Shown here one piece after another: positions 10,895 to 19,788 of a stretch of DNA of 64,000 nt (positions are counted from its first letter, which is position 1; each line of letters opens with the position of its first letter). The stretch lies in assembly GCF_014636315.1 (NCBI RefSeq), contig NZ_BMED01000003.1, positions 248,001-312,000 of the forward strand. Direction: 5' to 3'. A model generated the notes under the pieces. That model ran no database searches. It had not been told where the DNA came from and saw only the letters and a program-made list of their open reading frames with translations. The translations under genes and the position numbers were made by a program. The stretch is from Parundibacterium terreum. Lineage in GTDB: Bacteria > Pseudomonadota > Gammaproteobacteria > Burkholderiales > Burkholderiaceae_D.

Positions 10895-12268
10895 TTAGCG
10901 TTTGCCTGGACCCGGCATCATGCCCTTCATGCCGCGCAACATCTTCATCATGCCGCCACCCTTGAGCTTTTTCATCATCGATTGCATCTGGTCGAATTGC
11001 GCCAGCATGCGATTCACTTCCTGGATTTGCACGCCGGCACCGGTGGCGATGCGGCGCTTGCGGGAGGCCTTGATCAGTTCCGGCTTTGCGCGTTCCAGAG
11101 GAGTCATAGAGTTGATCATGCCTTCCATGCGGCGCACCTGTTTTTCCGCCTGATCCATGTTCGCACCGTTGGCTGCCTGCTGCAATTGCGCCGGCAGTTT
11201 ATCCATCAGATTGGACAGGCCGCCCATTTTTTTCATTTGCGACAGCTGCAGCTTGAAATCGTTCATGTCGAACTTGCCGCCGACTTTCAGCTTTTGCGCC
11301 AGGTCCTGTGCCGCTGCAACGTCCATGCCTTTTTGCGCAGATTCCACCAGCGCCAGGATGTCGCCCATGCCCAGGATGCGGTTGGCCATGCGGGTAGGAT
11401 CGAAGGCTTCCAGCCCATCCAGCTTTTCTGCGACACCGGCAAATTTAATCGGCTTGCCGGTGATATGACGTACCGACAATGCAGCACCGCCGCGTGAATC
11501 ACCATCCAGCTTGGTCAGTACTATACCCGTCAACGGCAGCGCATCATTGAAGGCCTTTGCGGTATTGACCGCGTCCTGGCCCAGCATCGCGTCGACGACA
11601 AACAGGGTTTCTATAGGCTTGACCGCAGCGTGCAAGGCAGCGATTTCCTGCATCATCGCTTCGTCTATGCCCAGGCGGCCTGCAGTATCGATGATCAGCA
11701 CATCGTGATAATGCTTCTTGGCGAAGTCCAGTGCAGCCAGTGCGATATCCACTGGTTTGTCGGTCGGCAGCGAAGGGAAAAAATCGGCGCCTACTTGTTC
11801 AGTCACGGTCTGCAACTGGCCTATTGCTGCTGGACGGTATACGTCGGCGGATACAGTCAGGACTTTTTTCTTTTTCTGCTCTTTCAGGTATTTCGCCAGC
11901 TTGCCGACGGTGGTTGTTTTACCGGCACCTTGCAGGCCGGCCATCAGAATAATGGCGGGGGGCTGGGTCGCGAAACTCAGTTGCGACGCATCTTCGCCAA
12001 GGTCGGCACCCATGATGCTGGCCAGTTCTTTTTGTACTACGCCGACCAGCGCCTGTCCGGGTGTCAAAGAAGAAATAACTTCCTCACCCATCGCTTTTTC
12101 TTTCACGCGAGCAATCAGTTCGCGCACTGCAGGCAAGGCGACGTCGGCCTCCAGCAAGGCCATGCGCACCTCGCGCAGCATTTCCGCGGTATTGGACTCG
12201 GTCAGGCGAGCCTCGCCGCGCATGGTTTTGACAACTTTGGCTAGGCGTTGGGTGAGATTATCGAGCAT
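10895..12268 (-). CDS. ffh: Signal recognition particle protein Ffh
   Basis: 457 aa, typical length. The N domain is followed by the G domain with GLQGAGKTTTVGKLAKYL (about 111-128), DTAGRLGIDE and TKLDGDSRGG. The methionine-rich M domain (about 300-457, ending MMKMLRGMKGMMPGPGKR) binds 4.5S RNA and signal peptides. It directs nascent membrane proteins to the FtsY receptor. In many beta- and gammaproteobacteria ffh is divergent from a ccsA/ypjD-like gene; here the 12.6-18.6 kb ABC/two-component block separates them. Confidence 0.97.
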   Translation of the reverse strand: MLDNLTQRLAKVVKTMRGEARLTESNTAEMLREVRMALLEADVALPAVRELIARVKEKAMGEEVISSLTPGQALVGVVQKELASIMGADLGEDASQLSFATQPPAIILMAGLQGAGKTTTVGKLAKYLKEQKKKKVLTVSADVYRPAAIGQLQTVTEQVGADFFPSLPTDKPVDIALAALDFAKKHYHDVLIIDTAGRLGIDEAMMQEIAALHAAVKPIETLFVVDAMLGQDAVNTAKAFNDALPLTGIVLTKLDGDSRGGAALSVRHITGKPIKFAGVAEKLDGLEAFDPTRMANRILGMGDILALVESAQKGMDVAAAQDLAQKLKVGGKFDMNDFKLQLSQMKKMGGLSNLMDKLPAQLQQAANGANMDQAEKQVRRMEGMINSMTPLERAKPELIKASRKRRIATGAGVQIQEVNRMLAQFDQMQSMMKKLKGGGMMKMLRGMKGMMPGPGKR

Positions 12269-12504
12269 GGATGAGTATTTCTTGAAAATAAGTCAATGGA
12301 GCATGGACAAAATTGGATGGCGGCGTTGCACGCACACTATATATAGAGGGGCAATGCCGGGCCAGCTAGTCCGTCATTTTAACCGATGATGCCTTCCCAC
12401 TGAAAAATACCCGGCTGGCGGCCAATGCCAGGCTGCGTTTCTTATGGAGAAACCGGGAGATTGCCAATGCGATATGATGCGGAAAATCAGAAAATTTCTT
12501 CAGT

Positions 12505-12522
12505 ATTCTGATTTTTCAGAAT
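12505..12522 (+). promoter_or_regulatory. Candidate upstream activator site
   Basis: Perfect 7-bp palindrome ATTCTGA-N4-TCAGAAT centred about 82 bp before the -24 element of the sigma-54 promoter. AAATCAGAA just upstream (12484-12492) repeats one arm. This is a usual distance for an enhancer-binding activator; the DctD-like protein at 17230-18570 is the natural candidate. Confidence 0.45.
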
Positions 12523-12594
12523 TGCCGGACAGTTTTTGGTACAGATAAGCCAGCATAATCAATGCCTTAGTAAAACATTATCTGATCATAGTAT

Positions 12595-12610
12595 TGGCAC
12601 AAAGCATGCT
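12595..12610 (+). promoter_or_regulatory. Sigma-54 promoter of the ABC importer operon
   Basis: TGGCACAAAGCATGCT matches the -24/-12 consensus (TGGCAC-N5-TTGCW) with one mismatch in the -12 box and the required GG-N10-GC spacing. The predicted transcript start near 12621 lies 26 bp before the first gene. The operon is followed by a sigma-54 activator gene. Confidence 0.7.
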
Positions 12611-12646
12611 ATACCTGTTGCACAAACAATAAATCATGGAGACCTT

Positions 12647-13627
12647 ATGTTGAAAAAGACATTCGCAGTAAGCCTTTTGCTGTCCGCATTTGCCGCTTTG
12701 GCCGGCGCCCCGGCGCAAGCCCAAGAAGTTGTCCGGCTCGGCAATCTGAAATTCGCCCACTATGGCGCGGTTTCGTATATCAAGGAAATCGCTCCCAAAT
12801 GCGGCATCAAAATAGAAGAACATATGTTCGCCAAAGGCCCGGACATCATGCAGGCCATCCTGGCGGGTGAGCTGGATGTAGGCGCGGCTTCGTCGGAAGG
12901 CGCCATTTCCGCGCGTGCCAATGGCGCGCCTATTTATGTCGTCGGTGGTTTTGCCAAGGGCGGCGTGCGCCTGGTGGCGCGTGCCGACGCCGGTATCAAA
13001 AGCGTGAAAGACCTGAAAGGCAAAAAAGTCGGCGTCACCCGCGGCGTGATCCAGGATGTATTGCTGACTTCCGAGCTGGCGCAAAACGGGTTGACCGCAT
13101 CGGACAAGCCCGGCAAGGACGTATTGATTGTGTACCTGGCATTTGCCGACCTGAACCAGGCATTGCTGGGCAAGGATCTGGATGCGATCATGCAGTCGGA
13201 GCCGCAATCTTCGCAGGCAATCAATAAAGGCTTTGGCGTGGAGGTGATCAAACCTTATGACACGCCCATCGGCGAACCTATCCGTACTCTGGTAATGACC
13301 GAGAAATTTTATGCGGAGCGCCGTCCGCTGGCAGAAAAATTCATGCGCTGCTTTGTTGAGTCGACCAAGATGTTCATCGATAACAAGGGACTGGCTGAAA
13401 AGTATGTGCGTGAAACCGTGTTCAAGGGCCAGATCACTAAGGATGACTTCAACGACGCGATCGCCAATTCACCTTATTCCTACGACATCACGCCTGAACA
13501 CATCCAGATCACGACCGATGTGATGAGCAAGTACGGCATAGGCAAAATGGCCAAGCCTCCTGTTGCCAAGGATTGGGTGAAAACCGATCTGCTGGATGCC
13601 GCCAAAAAGAGCGTCGGCGTCAAGTAA
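12647..13627 (+). CDS. ABC importer substrate-binding protein (NMT1/SsuA-like)
   Basis: 326 aa. Signal peptide MLKKTFAVSLLLSAFAALAG..AQAQ (cut near residue 26) gives a periplasmic binding protein. The fold family is the NitT/TauT (NMT1-like) type: GELDVGAASSEGAISARANG and SVKDLKGKKVGVTRGVIQD are typical ligand-pocket and hinge stretches. ATG 12647 has GGAGA 4 nt upstream and begins the signal peptide; the longer in-frame reading from 12536 would run through the sigma-54 promoter. The ligand is not known. The adjacent sensor resembles DctB, so an organic acid is possible, but sulfonates, nitriles or pyrimidine-like ligands are also found in this family. Confidence 0.82.
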   Translation: MLKKTFAVSLLLSAFAALAGAPAQAQEVVRLGNLKFAHYGAVSYIKEIAPKCGIKIEEHMFAKGPDIMQAILAGELDVGAASSEGAISARANGAPIYVVGGFAKGGVRLVARADAGIKSVKDLKGKKVGVTRGVIQDVLLTSELAQNGLTASDKPGKDVLIVYLAFADLNQALLGKDLDAIMQSEPQSSQAINKGFGVEVIKPYDTPIGEPIRTLVMTEKFYAERRPLAEKFMRCFVESTKMFIDNKGLAEKYVRETVFKGQITKDDFNDAIANSPYSYDITPEHIQITTDVMSKYGIGKMAKPPVAKDWVKTDLLDAAKKSVGVK

Positions 13628-13638
13628 GGGAGCCGTCG

Positions 13639-14460
13639 ATGGCAAAGTTGAATTGGCGCGGAATCGTCGTCGGCCTGATCGTGCCGGCCGTCATCATTGC
13701 GGTATGGCAGTCGGTTTGCTCGGCGGGGCTGGTCAGCCCGCTGAAGCTGCCTTCGCCGCTGGCGGTGGCACACCGCTGGGTAGAGTATTTGCTGCCGGCC
13801 GAGCCTTACACTGCCGAGGCCGGCTCCTGGCTCTCCTGGGCGGTATCGGGTGAGCTGCTGCATGATGCTGCCGGCAGCATGTACAGGGTACTGATAGGTT
13901 TCCTGATCGGCGGCGGCCTGGCCCTGCCGCTGGGTATCATCATGGGCGCCAGCAAAAGGGTGTATTCGTATTTATATATCCTGATACAGGTGCTGCGGCC
14001 CATCCCTCCCAGCGCCTATACGCCGCTGGCCATGCTGTGGTTCGGCCTGGGTAATCCTCCCGCGGCCTTCATGATCTCGATTGCCGCTTTTTTCCCGGTG
14101 CTGATCAATACCATCACCGGCGTGCGTCAGGTCGATAGCATTTATCTGCGTGCCGCGCAAAATCTGGGTGCCAGCCGCACTACCTTGTTGCTGAAAGTGA
14201 TGCTGCCGGCTGCAACGCCGTATATCCTGGCGGGCGTAAGGATTGCGATAGGCTCCGCCTTCATGATCGTGATCGTATCTGAGCTGATTGCCGTGCCTAA
14301 TGGCCTGGGTTTCCGTATCAACGAAGCACGCGAGTATTCCTGGACAGACAAGGTCATGGCAGGCATGTTTACTATCGGCTTCATCGGTCTGGCGCTGGAT
14401 CTGGGCATGAACAAGCTGAATAATTATTTGCTGCGCTGGCACCGCGGCCTGGAGAATTGA
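13639..14460 (+). CDS. ABC importer permease (NitT/TauT type)
   Basis: 273 aa inner-membrane protein with about six hydrophobic segments. The EAA loop that docks the ATPase is visible as LRAAQNLGASRTTLLLKVMLPAATPYI (about residues 168-194). GGGAG precedes ATG 13639, 11 bp after the binding-protein stop. Forms the channel of the importer with the ATPase that starts 1 bp after its own stop. Confidence 0.88.
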   Translation: MAKLNWRGIVVGLIVPAVIIAVWQSVCSAGLVSPLKLPSPLAVAHRWVEYLLPAEPYTAEAGSWLSWAVSGELLHDAAGSMYRVLIGFLIGGGLALPLGIIMGASKRVYSYLYILIQVLRPIPPSAYTPLAMLWFGLGNPPAAFMISIAAFFPVLINTITGVRQVDSIYLRAAQNLGASRTTLLLKVMLPAATPYILAGVRIAIGSAFMIVIVSELIAVPNGLGFRINEAREYSWTDKVMAGMFTIGFIGLALDLGMNKLNNYLLRWHRGLEN

Positions 14461-14461
14461 G

Positions 14462-15259
14462 ATGAGTGGCACACAGATTAAAGTGAGCGCGGTCAACAAG
14501 GTCTTCCAGACTGCCGACAAGGAAGTGGTGGCACTGAAAGATATCAACCTGGAAATCCCACAGGGCCAGTTCGTCTGCCTGCTGGGGCCTTCCGGTTGCG
14601 GCAAATCCACGCTGCTCAATGCGGTGGCCGGCTTTTCACTGCCTAGCTCCGGCTCAATCACTACTGATGGCAAGCTGGTGCAAAAGCCGGGACCGGACCG
14701 TGGCATGGTATTTCAGGAATATGCACTTTTCCCTTGGATGACGGTAGAGGAAAATATCGCCTTTGGCCTGGAAATCAAGGGCAGCGGCAAGGCTGAAATA
14801 CAGCAGAAGGTGGGTGCTTTGCTGGGCATGTTGGGCCTGAGCGACTTCCGCCGCCGTTTTCCCAAGGACTTGTCCGGCGGCATGCGCCAGCGGGTGGCAA
14901 TTGCCCGCGTGCTGGCACTGGATTCACCGATCATGCTGATGGATGAACCCTTTGGTGCGCTGGATGCGCTGACCCGCCGCAATTTGCAGGATGAATTGCT
15001 GCGCATCTGGTCCGAGTTGAAAAAGACTATCATTTTCGTTACCCATAGTATCGAAGAAGCAATCTATCTGGCAGACCGCATTGTTGTGATGACCTATCGC
15101 CCGGGAACGGTCAAGCGCGACATCATGGTCGAACTGCCGCGCTTGCGCGATCCTTCTGCCGCCGAGTTCAATGCACTGAAGCGTGAATTGGGGCAATTGG
15201 TGATGGAAGAGCAGCAGCGCCACCATAATGATGAGATCAAGATGGCGGCTGTAGATTGA
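14462..15259 (+). CDS. ABC importer ATPase (NitT/TauT type)
   Basis: 265 aa. Walker A GPSGCGKST (about 42-50), Q-loop FQEYALFPWM, signature LSGGMRQRVAIARVLA, Walker B IMLMDEPFGALD and switch histidine VTHSIEEA are all intact. Energises the importer. The gene overlaps functionally with the permease (1-bp gap) and is followed by the GC-rich hairpin at 15304-15334. Confidence 0.92.
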   Translation: MSGTQIKVSAVNKVFQTADKEVVALKDINLEIPQGQFVCLLGPSGCGKSTLLNAVAGFSLPSSGSITTDGKLVQKPGPDRGMVFQEYALFPWMTVEENIAFGLEIKGSGKAEIQQKVGALLGMLGLSDFRRRFPKDLSGGMRQRVAIARVLALDSPIMLMDEPFGALDALTRRNLQDELLRIWSELKKTIIFVTHSIEEAIYLADRIVVMTYRPGTVKRDIMVELPRLRDPSAAEFNALKRELGQLVMEEQQRHHNDEIKMAAVD

Positions 15260-15303
15260 GGGCTTGCCAGCACAAGCGGCGTTAGATTGTAATAGGTGTA
15301 CCA

Positions 15304-15334
15304 CCGGCTCCGGAATGTCTTGTTCCGGAGCCGG
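15304..15334 (+). terminator. Strong hairpin between importer and sensor genes
   Basis: Perfect 12-bp stem CCGGCTCCGGAA/TTCCGGAGCCGG with a 7-nt loop. No T run follows, so it may lower read-through or protect the upstream mRNA rather than fully terminate. Confidence 0.6.
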
Positions 15335-15395
15335 GCGCTCGGCAAAAGGCGTAGCAGTAACGCGGTAGCGCAGTAAAAAAGGAAAAAATTAATTT

Positions 15396-17195
15396 ATGTC
15401 GGCTTCCAGGCGTATAACTCTGCTGGTATGCATGGCAGCAATCGCGGTTGCGCTGGTATTTGCCGCTTATCTGTTTGCATCCAAAAAAGCACGCGAAGAC
15501 TATCGCTATGCTGCCGAACGGCAATTGCAGATCATTGCCCTTGATCTGGAATCGACGCTGGAAAAATATGAGACACTGCCCTACTCAGTCGCCTATCTGC
15601 CGCTGACTTCGCAGCTATTGGCCTCCCCCGCAGACGCCGGACTGGTGCAGAACCTGAACGCCACGCTCAAAGATATCCAGGCGCATGCAAAAGTGGCAGC
15701 CATCTACCTGATGGACAGCAAGGGCCTGACTATTGCCGCCAGTAATTGGGATATGCCGCAGACCTTTGTCGGCCAGAACTTTAATTTCCGCCCTTATTTT
15801 ACCGAGGCTATCAAGGGGAATGCAGGGCGTTTTTATGCGGTTGGTAATACTACCAGCATACCCGGCTACTTTATTGCGCAGCCCGTTTATCCCGCCGGTG
15901 TGGCACGCGGTTCCACTGCGCCTGTCGGTGTCATCGCTGTCAAGATCAGCCTGAATGAGTTCGAACAAGCCTGGCGCAGCAGCGAGGAGGCCATTGCGCT
16001 GGCCGACAAGCACGGCGTCGTATTCCTGAGCAATCGCACCGCATGGCAATATCGCAGTTTGCATATGCTGGATGAAGTGGTGCAGCGCGATATCGCCAAT
16101 ACTCTGCAATATGTCGGCAGCAGGATTATGCCGATTTTTAGCTTGCCCAAGGCGGAGCGTGACGGCTTTGGCGCATATGTTGCCCGCCCCATAGGACGGC
16201 TGGGCTGGCAATTGATGCTGTTTCCGGCGGAGGGCAAAGCCATACGCGCCGGCTTGCAGGCTTCCGTGCTTTGCTGTCTGGTCCTGATCGTCGTTGCGGC
16301 TTTTCTGGGTGTCTATGACCAGCGCCGCCGCCGTTTGCAAGAGGGTATGGCGGCGCAAGTCGCGTTACAGCAAGCAGCGCAGGAGCTGGAGCATAAAATC
16401 GCTGAGCGCACTGGCCAGTTGATGACGGCCAACCAGCAGTTGGAACAAAAATACGGCAAGCTGAAAGAAACGGAGCTATTGCTGCGCTCTACGCAAAATG
16501 AACTGGTGCAGGCTGGCAAATTGGCCATGCTGGGCCAGATGGCGGCCGGGATTACGCATGAGCTGAACCAGCCGCTGACTGCAATCCGGGCTTTCGCCGA
16601 TAACGCCGGCACCTTTTTGTCCCAGGGGAAAGTCGCACAGGCCGCTGAAAATCTCGCCCATATCAGCCATGCCAGCGCACGCATGGGGCAGATAGTCGGG
16701 CAGTTGAAAGGCTTTGCCCGCAAGAGTCCGCAAGCGGTATCTGCGGTCGATGTCACGGAGGCTATTCATGCGGCAGTGCGCCTGCTGCACAGCGAATTTG
16801 AGCGTCAGGCAGTGCAACTTGAGCTGTCTTTGGGTGAGGGGCTGCATATACAGGGCGATCCGGTGCGGCTGGAGCAGGTGCTATTGAACTTGCTGCGCAA
16901 TGCGATGGATGCGGTAGAGAATTCTGCCATCAAGAAAATCTATATCCACCTCGGCACCGAGCAGGGCAAAGCCATCGTCAGGATACTGGATAGCGGCCCT
17001 GGTTTGCCGGACGAAGCGGTGCAGCACCTGTTTGAACCTTTCTTTACAACCAAGCCTTCCGGCAAAGGTTTGGGCTTGGGACTGGCAATCTCTTCGTCGA
17101 TTGTGCAGGCAATGAATGGCGTGCTGAGTGCGAGGAATAGCGCTGGCGGCGGGGCAGAATTCATTATAGCCATACCTGTGGGGCAGGCCGGCTAG
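15396..17195 (+). CDS. DctB-like sensor histidine kinase
   Basis: 599 aa. One N-terminal membrane helix (8-27), a periplasmic Cache-type sensor (about 35-280), a second helix (288-306), a coiled coil (about 310-375), HisKA with the phosphorylated H388 in AAGITHELNQPLTAIR, and an HATPase domain (DSGPGLPD, GKGLGLGLAIS). The sensor carries NFRPYFTEAIKGNAGRFYAVGNTT, a stretch shared with DctB C4-dicarboxylate sensors, so a carboxylate ligand is likely but not shown. It probably phosphorylates the regulator 34 bp downstream. The neighbour is an ABC importer, not the DctA or TRAP carrier usually controlled by DctB. Confidence 0.85.
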   Translation: MSASRRITLLVCMAAIAVALVFAAYLFASKKAREDYRYAAERQLQIIALDLESTLEKYETLPYSVAYLPLTSQLLASPADAGLVQNLNATLKDIQAHAKVAAIYLMDSKGLTIAASNWDMPQTFVGQNFNFRPYFTEAIKGNAGRFYAVGNTTSIPGYFIAQPVYPAGVARGSTAPVGVIAVKISLNEFEQAWRSSEEAIALADKHGVVFLSNRTAWQYRSLHMLDEVVQRDIANTLQYVGSRIMPIFSLPKAERDGFGAYVARPIGRLGWQLMLFPAEGKAIRAGLQASVLCCLVLIVVAAFLGVYDQRRRRLQEGMAAQVALQQAAQELEHKIAERTGQLMTANQQLEQKYGKLKETELLLRSTQNELVQAGKLAMLGQMAAGITHELNQPLTAIRAFADNAGTFLSQGKVAQAAENLAHISHASARMGQIVGQLKGFARKSPQAVSAVDVTEAIHAAVRLLHSEFERQAVQLELSLGEGLHIQGDPVRLEQVLLNLLRNAMDAVENSAIKKIYIHLGTEQGKAIVRILDSGPGLPDEAVQHLFEPFFTTKPSGKGLGLGLAISSSIVQAMNGVLSARNSAGGGAEFIIAIPVGQAG

Positions 17196-17229
17196 CCGGG
17201 CAGGTGAAGTCAGAAATAAAGGTGCAAAG

Positions 17230-18570
17230 ATGCAAGCAGTATTGATAGAAGATGAACAGGCAGTGCGCCTGGCGACAGCACAGACGCTGGAATTGGCGGG
17301 ATTTTCCGTACATGCCTGCGCCAGTGCCGAGCAGGCGCAACAATGGCTGCACGCCGCCTTTGCCGGCATCGTGGTGACTGATGTGCGCTTGCCCGGCTTG
17401 TCCGGCCTGGATGTGCTGACGCAAGTGGTGGCCACCGATGCCGATTTGCCGGTAATCGTGATAACGGGCCATGGCGACATCAGCATGGCGGTCAGCGTCA
17501 TGCGCAATGGCGCATACGACTTCATAGAAAAGCCGTATGCAGCAGAGCGTTTACAGGAAACCGCACTCAGGGCGCAGGAAAAACGCCGGTTGGTCATAGA
17601 AAATCGGGCCTTGAAGCAGACGCTGGCGGCACGCCCCGACATGCCCGATCTGATAGGACAATCCGCACCGATAGAAAAAGTGCGCAAATTCATCCAGAAC
17701 ATAGGGCCTACCCAGGCCGATGTGCTGATCAATGGCGCCACCGGCACCGGCAAGGAGGTCGTCGCGCGGTTATTGCATGCCTGTTCCGGCCGCAAAGGGG
17801 AGTTTGTCGCCATCAATTGCGGCGCTTTGCCCGAGTCCATGTTTGAAAGCGAGATCTTCGGCCACGAGGCGGGTGCTTTCACAAGCGCCCAGAAGCGTCG
17901 CATAGGCAAGCTGGAGTATGCCAATGGCGGGACGGTATTTCTTGATGAAATAGAAAGCATGCCGCTGGCCTTGCAGGTGAAGTTGTTGCGGGTATTGCAG
18001 GAGCGCCGCCTGGAAAGGCTGGGCGGCAATGCGCAGATAGACCTGGATTGCCGCATCATTGCCGCCAGCAAGATGGATTTGCTGGCCATGAGCGCCGACG
18101 GCAATTTCCGTGAAGACTTATATTACAGACTGAGCGTCGTCAGCCTCAGCTTGCCTCGCCTGAATGAGCGCAGGCAGGACATTCCTCTGCTGCTGGCGCA
18201 TTTTGTGCAAAAGGCTGCGCTGCGCTATCAAAAAGAGGTGCCGGATTGGCAAGGTGCTCAATTGGAGTTATGGAAGCAGCGCGACTGGCCGGGCAATGTG
18301 CGTGAATTGCGTAATTTTGCCGACAAGCTGGTGCTGGGTGTTCTGGATGACGACGCTGCGGACGCGGAAGGAGGCAGGGGAGGCGTTTCAGCCGGTGCCG
18401 ATACCCTGCCAAGAAGGATGGATGCTTTTGAGGCGACGCTGATCGCAGAGGCAATGAAACTGGCAGCCGGCAATGTTGCGGCTGCGTCGGAGAGCCTGGG
18501 TATCCCCAAAAAAACCTTGTACGACAAACTGAAGAAATATCAACTATCTGCGGCCCGCGGGTCAGACTAG
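17230..18570 (+). CDS. DctD-like sigma-54 response regulator
   Basis: 446 aa. Receiver domain (1-115) with phospho-acceptor D51 in VVTDVRLPG and K101; AAA+ domain with Walker A GATGTGKE (169-176) and Walker B VFLDEIESM; C-terminal Fis-type helix-turn-helix (NVAAASESLGIPKKTLYDKLKKY). The sigma-54 contact loop is GAFTSA (215-220) instead of the common GAFTGA. It should activate sigma-54 promoters, the obvious target being 12595-12610 before the importer operon. Confidence 0.9.
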   Translation: MQAVLIEDEQAVRLATAQTLELAGFSVHACASAEQAQQWLHAAFAGIVVTDVRLPGLSGLDVLTQVVATDADLPVIVITGHGDISMAVSVMRNGAYDFIEKPYAAERLQETALRAQEKRRLVIENRALKQTLAARPDMPDLIGQSAPIEKVRKFIQNIGPTQADVLINGATGTGKEVVARLLHACSGRKGEFVAINCGALPESMFESEIFGHEAGAFTSAQKRRIGKLEYANGGTVFLDEIESMPLALQVKLLRVLQERRLERLGGNAQIDLDCRIIAASKMDLLAMSADGNFREDLYYRLSVVSLSLPRLNERRQDIPLLLAHFVQKAALRYQKEVPDWQGAQLELWKQRDWPGNVRELRNFADKLVLGVLDDDAADAEGGRGGVSAGADTLPRRMDAFEATLIAEAMKLAAGNVAAASESLGIPKKTLYDKLKKYQLSAARGSD

Positions 18571-18707
18571 TACGCACCCTGTTTTTACAGTCCTGTCGTT
18601 ACAACCATATAGTGCCGGACAGTGCTGATCACACAGGAAATGAGGGTGGGCAAGGCAGAATATGGCGAGAATAGAATTTCATTGCTGACATAGTGTAAAC
18701 TTGTGTC

Positions 18708-19529
18708 ATGCAAACCTATCTTTCGTTTCTGGCAGCCGCACTATACCTGGGCTGCATCTTTATCCCTGCGCAAAAGCGCCTGCTAGTCTCCGTTACGACG
18801 GCCGCCGGCTGGCTGGTACACGGCCTGGCGCTCTGGCAAACCATGTTTTCACCGGATGCCGTCCGGGTCGGGTTTGCCATGATGCTCTCTGCAGCGTTGT
18901 GGGTGTCGGTGATGGTGTACTGGCTGGAGAGCCGCAATTTTTCGCTGGACGGCCTGCGCGTACTGCTATTGCCGAATGCGTCGCTGATGGCCATCCTGCC
19001 GGTATTCTTCCCGGGCAGCGTCATCACGCTGGCTGGCAAGACCGCAATGTTTCCATGGCATATAGCAATCGCCTTGCTGGCTTACAGTACTTTAACTATT
19101 GCTGCGTTTCACGCATTGGTGATGACACTGCAGGATGCGCACTTGCATATGCGCCGCCGTAATAAGCCGGCCAAATGGCTGAATGCGCGGCTGACTACGG
19201 CGGTGGAGCGCCTGCCGGCCTTACTGACGATGGAAAAAATCCTGTTTCGTCTGGTATCGATCGGTTTTCTGTTATTGAGCCTGACAGTACTGTCCGGCGT
19301 CATTTTTTCAGAGCAGGTATTAGGGGTTGCCTTCAAATGGGACCACAAGACCATACTGTCGCTGCTGTCCTGGGTACTGTTCGGCATCTTGCTGGCTGGC
19401 CGCCAGTGGCGCGGCTGGCGCGGTAAAACCGTATTGAGCTTTACATTGACGGGTTTCCTTACTCTGTTGCTGGCCTATGTCGGTAGCCGGTTTGTGCTGG
19501 AAGTCCTGCTGCACAGGAGCCTGGCATGA
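18708..19529 (+). CDS. Cytochrome c assembly-type membrane protein (CcsA/YpjD-like)
   Basis: 273 aa with about eight transmembrane segments. The family (CcsA/CcmF/HemX superfamily) handles haem; conserved residues include H113 in the AAFHALVMTLQDAHL stretch and the late WDHKTILSLLSWVLFGILL motif. Its exact job in proteobacteria that also carry Ccm genes is unclear. No Shine-Dalgarno is visible before ATG 18708. Its stop overlaps the next start (ATGA). Confidence 0.85.
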   Translation: MQTYLSFLAAALYLGCIFIPAQKRLLVSVTTAAGWLVHGLALWQTMFSPDAVRVGFAMMLSAALWVSVMVYWLESRNFSLDGLRVLLLPNASLMAILPVFFPGSVITLAGKTAMFPWHIAIALLAYSTLTIAAFHALVMTLQDAHLHMRRRNKPAKWLNARLTTAVERLPALLTMEKILFRLVSIGFLLLSLTVLSGVIFSEQVLGVAFKWDHKTILSLLSWVLFGILLAGRQWRGWRGKTVLSFTLTGFLTLLLAYVGSRFVLEVLLHRSLA

Positions 19530-19783
19530 GGATATTGATTTGGCTGGCCTTGTTTGTGCTGGTGATACTGGCGTTGAAGAAAAAAATACAAACTGTTTCT
19601 TCTCCGGAACGCGAACAGAAACCTGCTCCCCCTGCCGCCGGTAACGGTACCAGGGCCGGCGAGGCGGAAACGATGGTGTGCTGCGCCGCCTGCCAGGTGT
19701 ATATTCCGGCGTCGGAAGCTGTATACAAGGGGCGGCAAACCTATTGTTGCGAAGAGCACGCCAGCCAGGCAGACGCTCATTGA
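19526..19783 (+). CDS. PP0621-family small membrane protein
   Basis: 85 aa. One N-terminal membrane helix (3-18), a basic KKK stop, a linker rich in Pro/Ala, then a small cysteine cluster (VCCAACQVYIPASEAVYKGRQTYCCEEH, given here as C-C-x2-C and C-C-x2-H) that may bind zinc. The family name is from memory of this position between ccsA and pilS in Burkholderiales; function unknown. Overlaps ccsA by 4 bp and ends 5 bp before pilS. Confidence 0.75.
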   Translation: MRILIWLALFVLVILALKKKIQTVSSPEREQKPAPPAAGNGTRAGEAETMVCCAACQVYIPASEAVYKGRQTYCCEEHASQADAH

Positions 19784-19788
19784 AGCCG

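Larger units (their letters stand above)
12269..12646 (+). other. ffh-ABC importer divergent control region
   Basis: No gene seen. It holds the promoter area of ffh on the minus strand (boxes not clear) and, near its right end, the enhancer-like palindrome at 12505-12522 and the sigma-54 promoter at 12595-12610 for the importer operon. Confidence 0.5.

Noticed and set aside
12334-12349. ACACTATATATAGAGG resembling an NrdR box near ffh
   Set aside because: Only one half fits well, there is no second box at the usual spacing, and no ribonucleotide reductase gene is adjacent.
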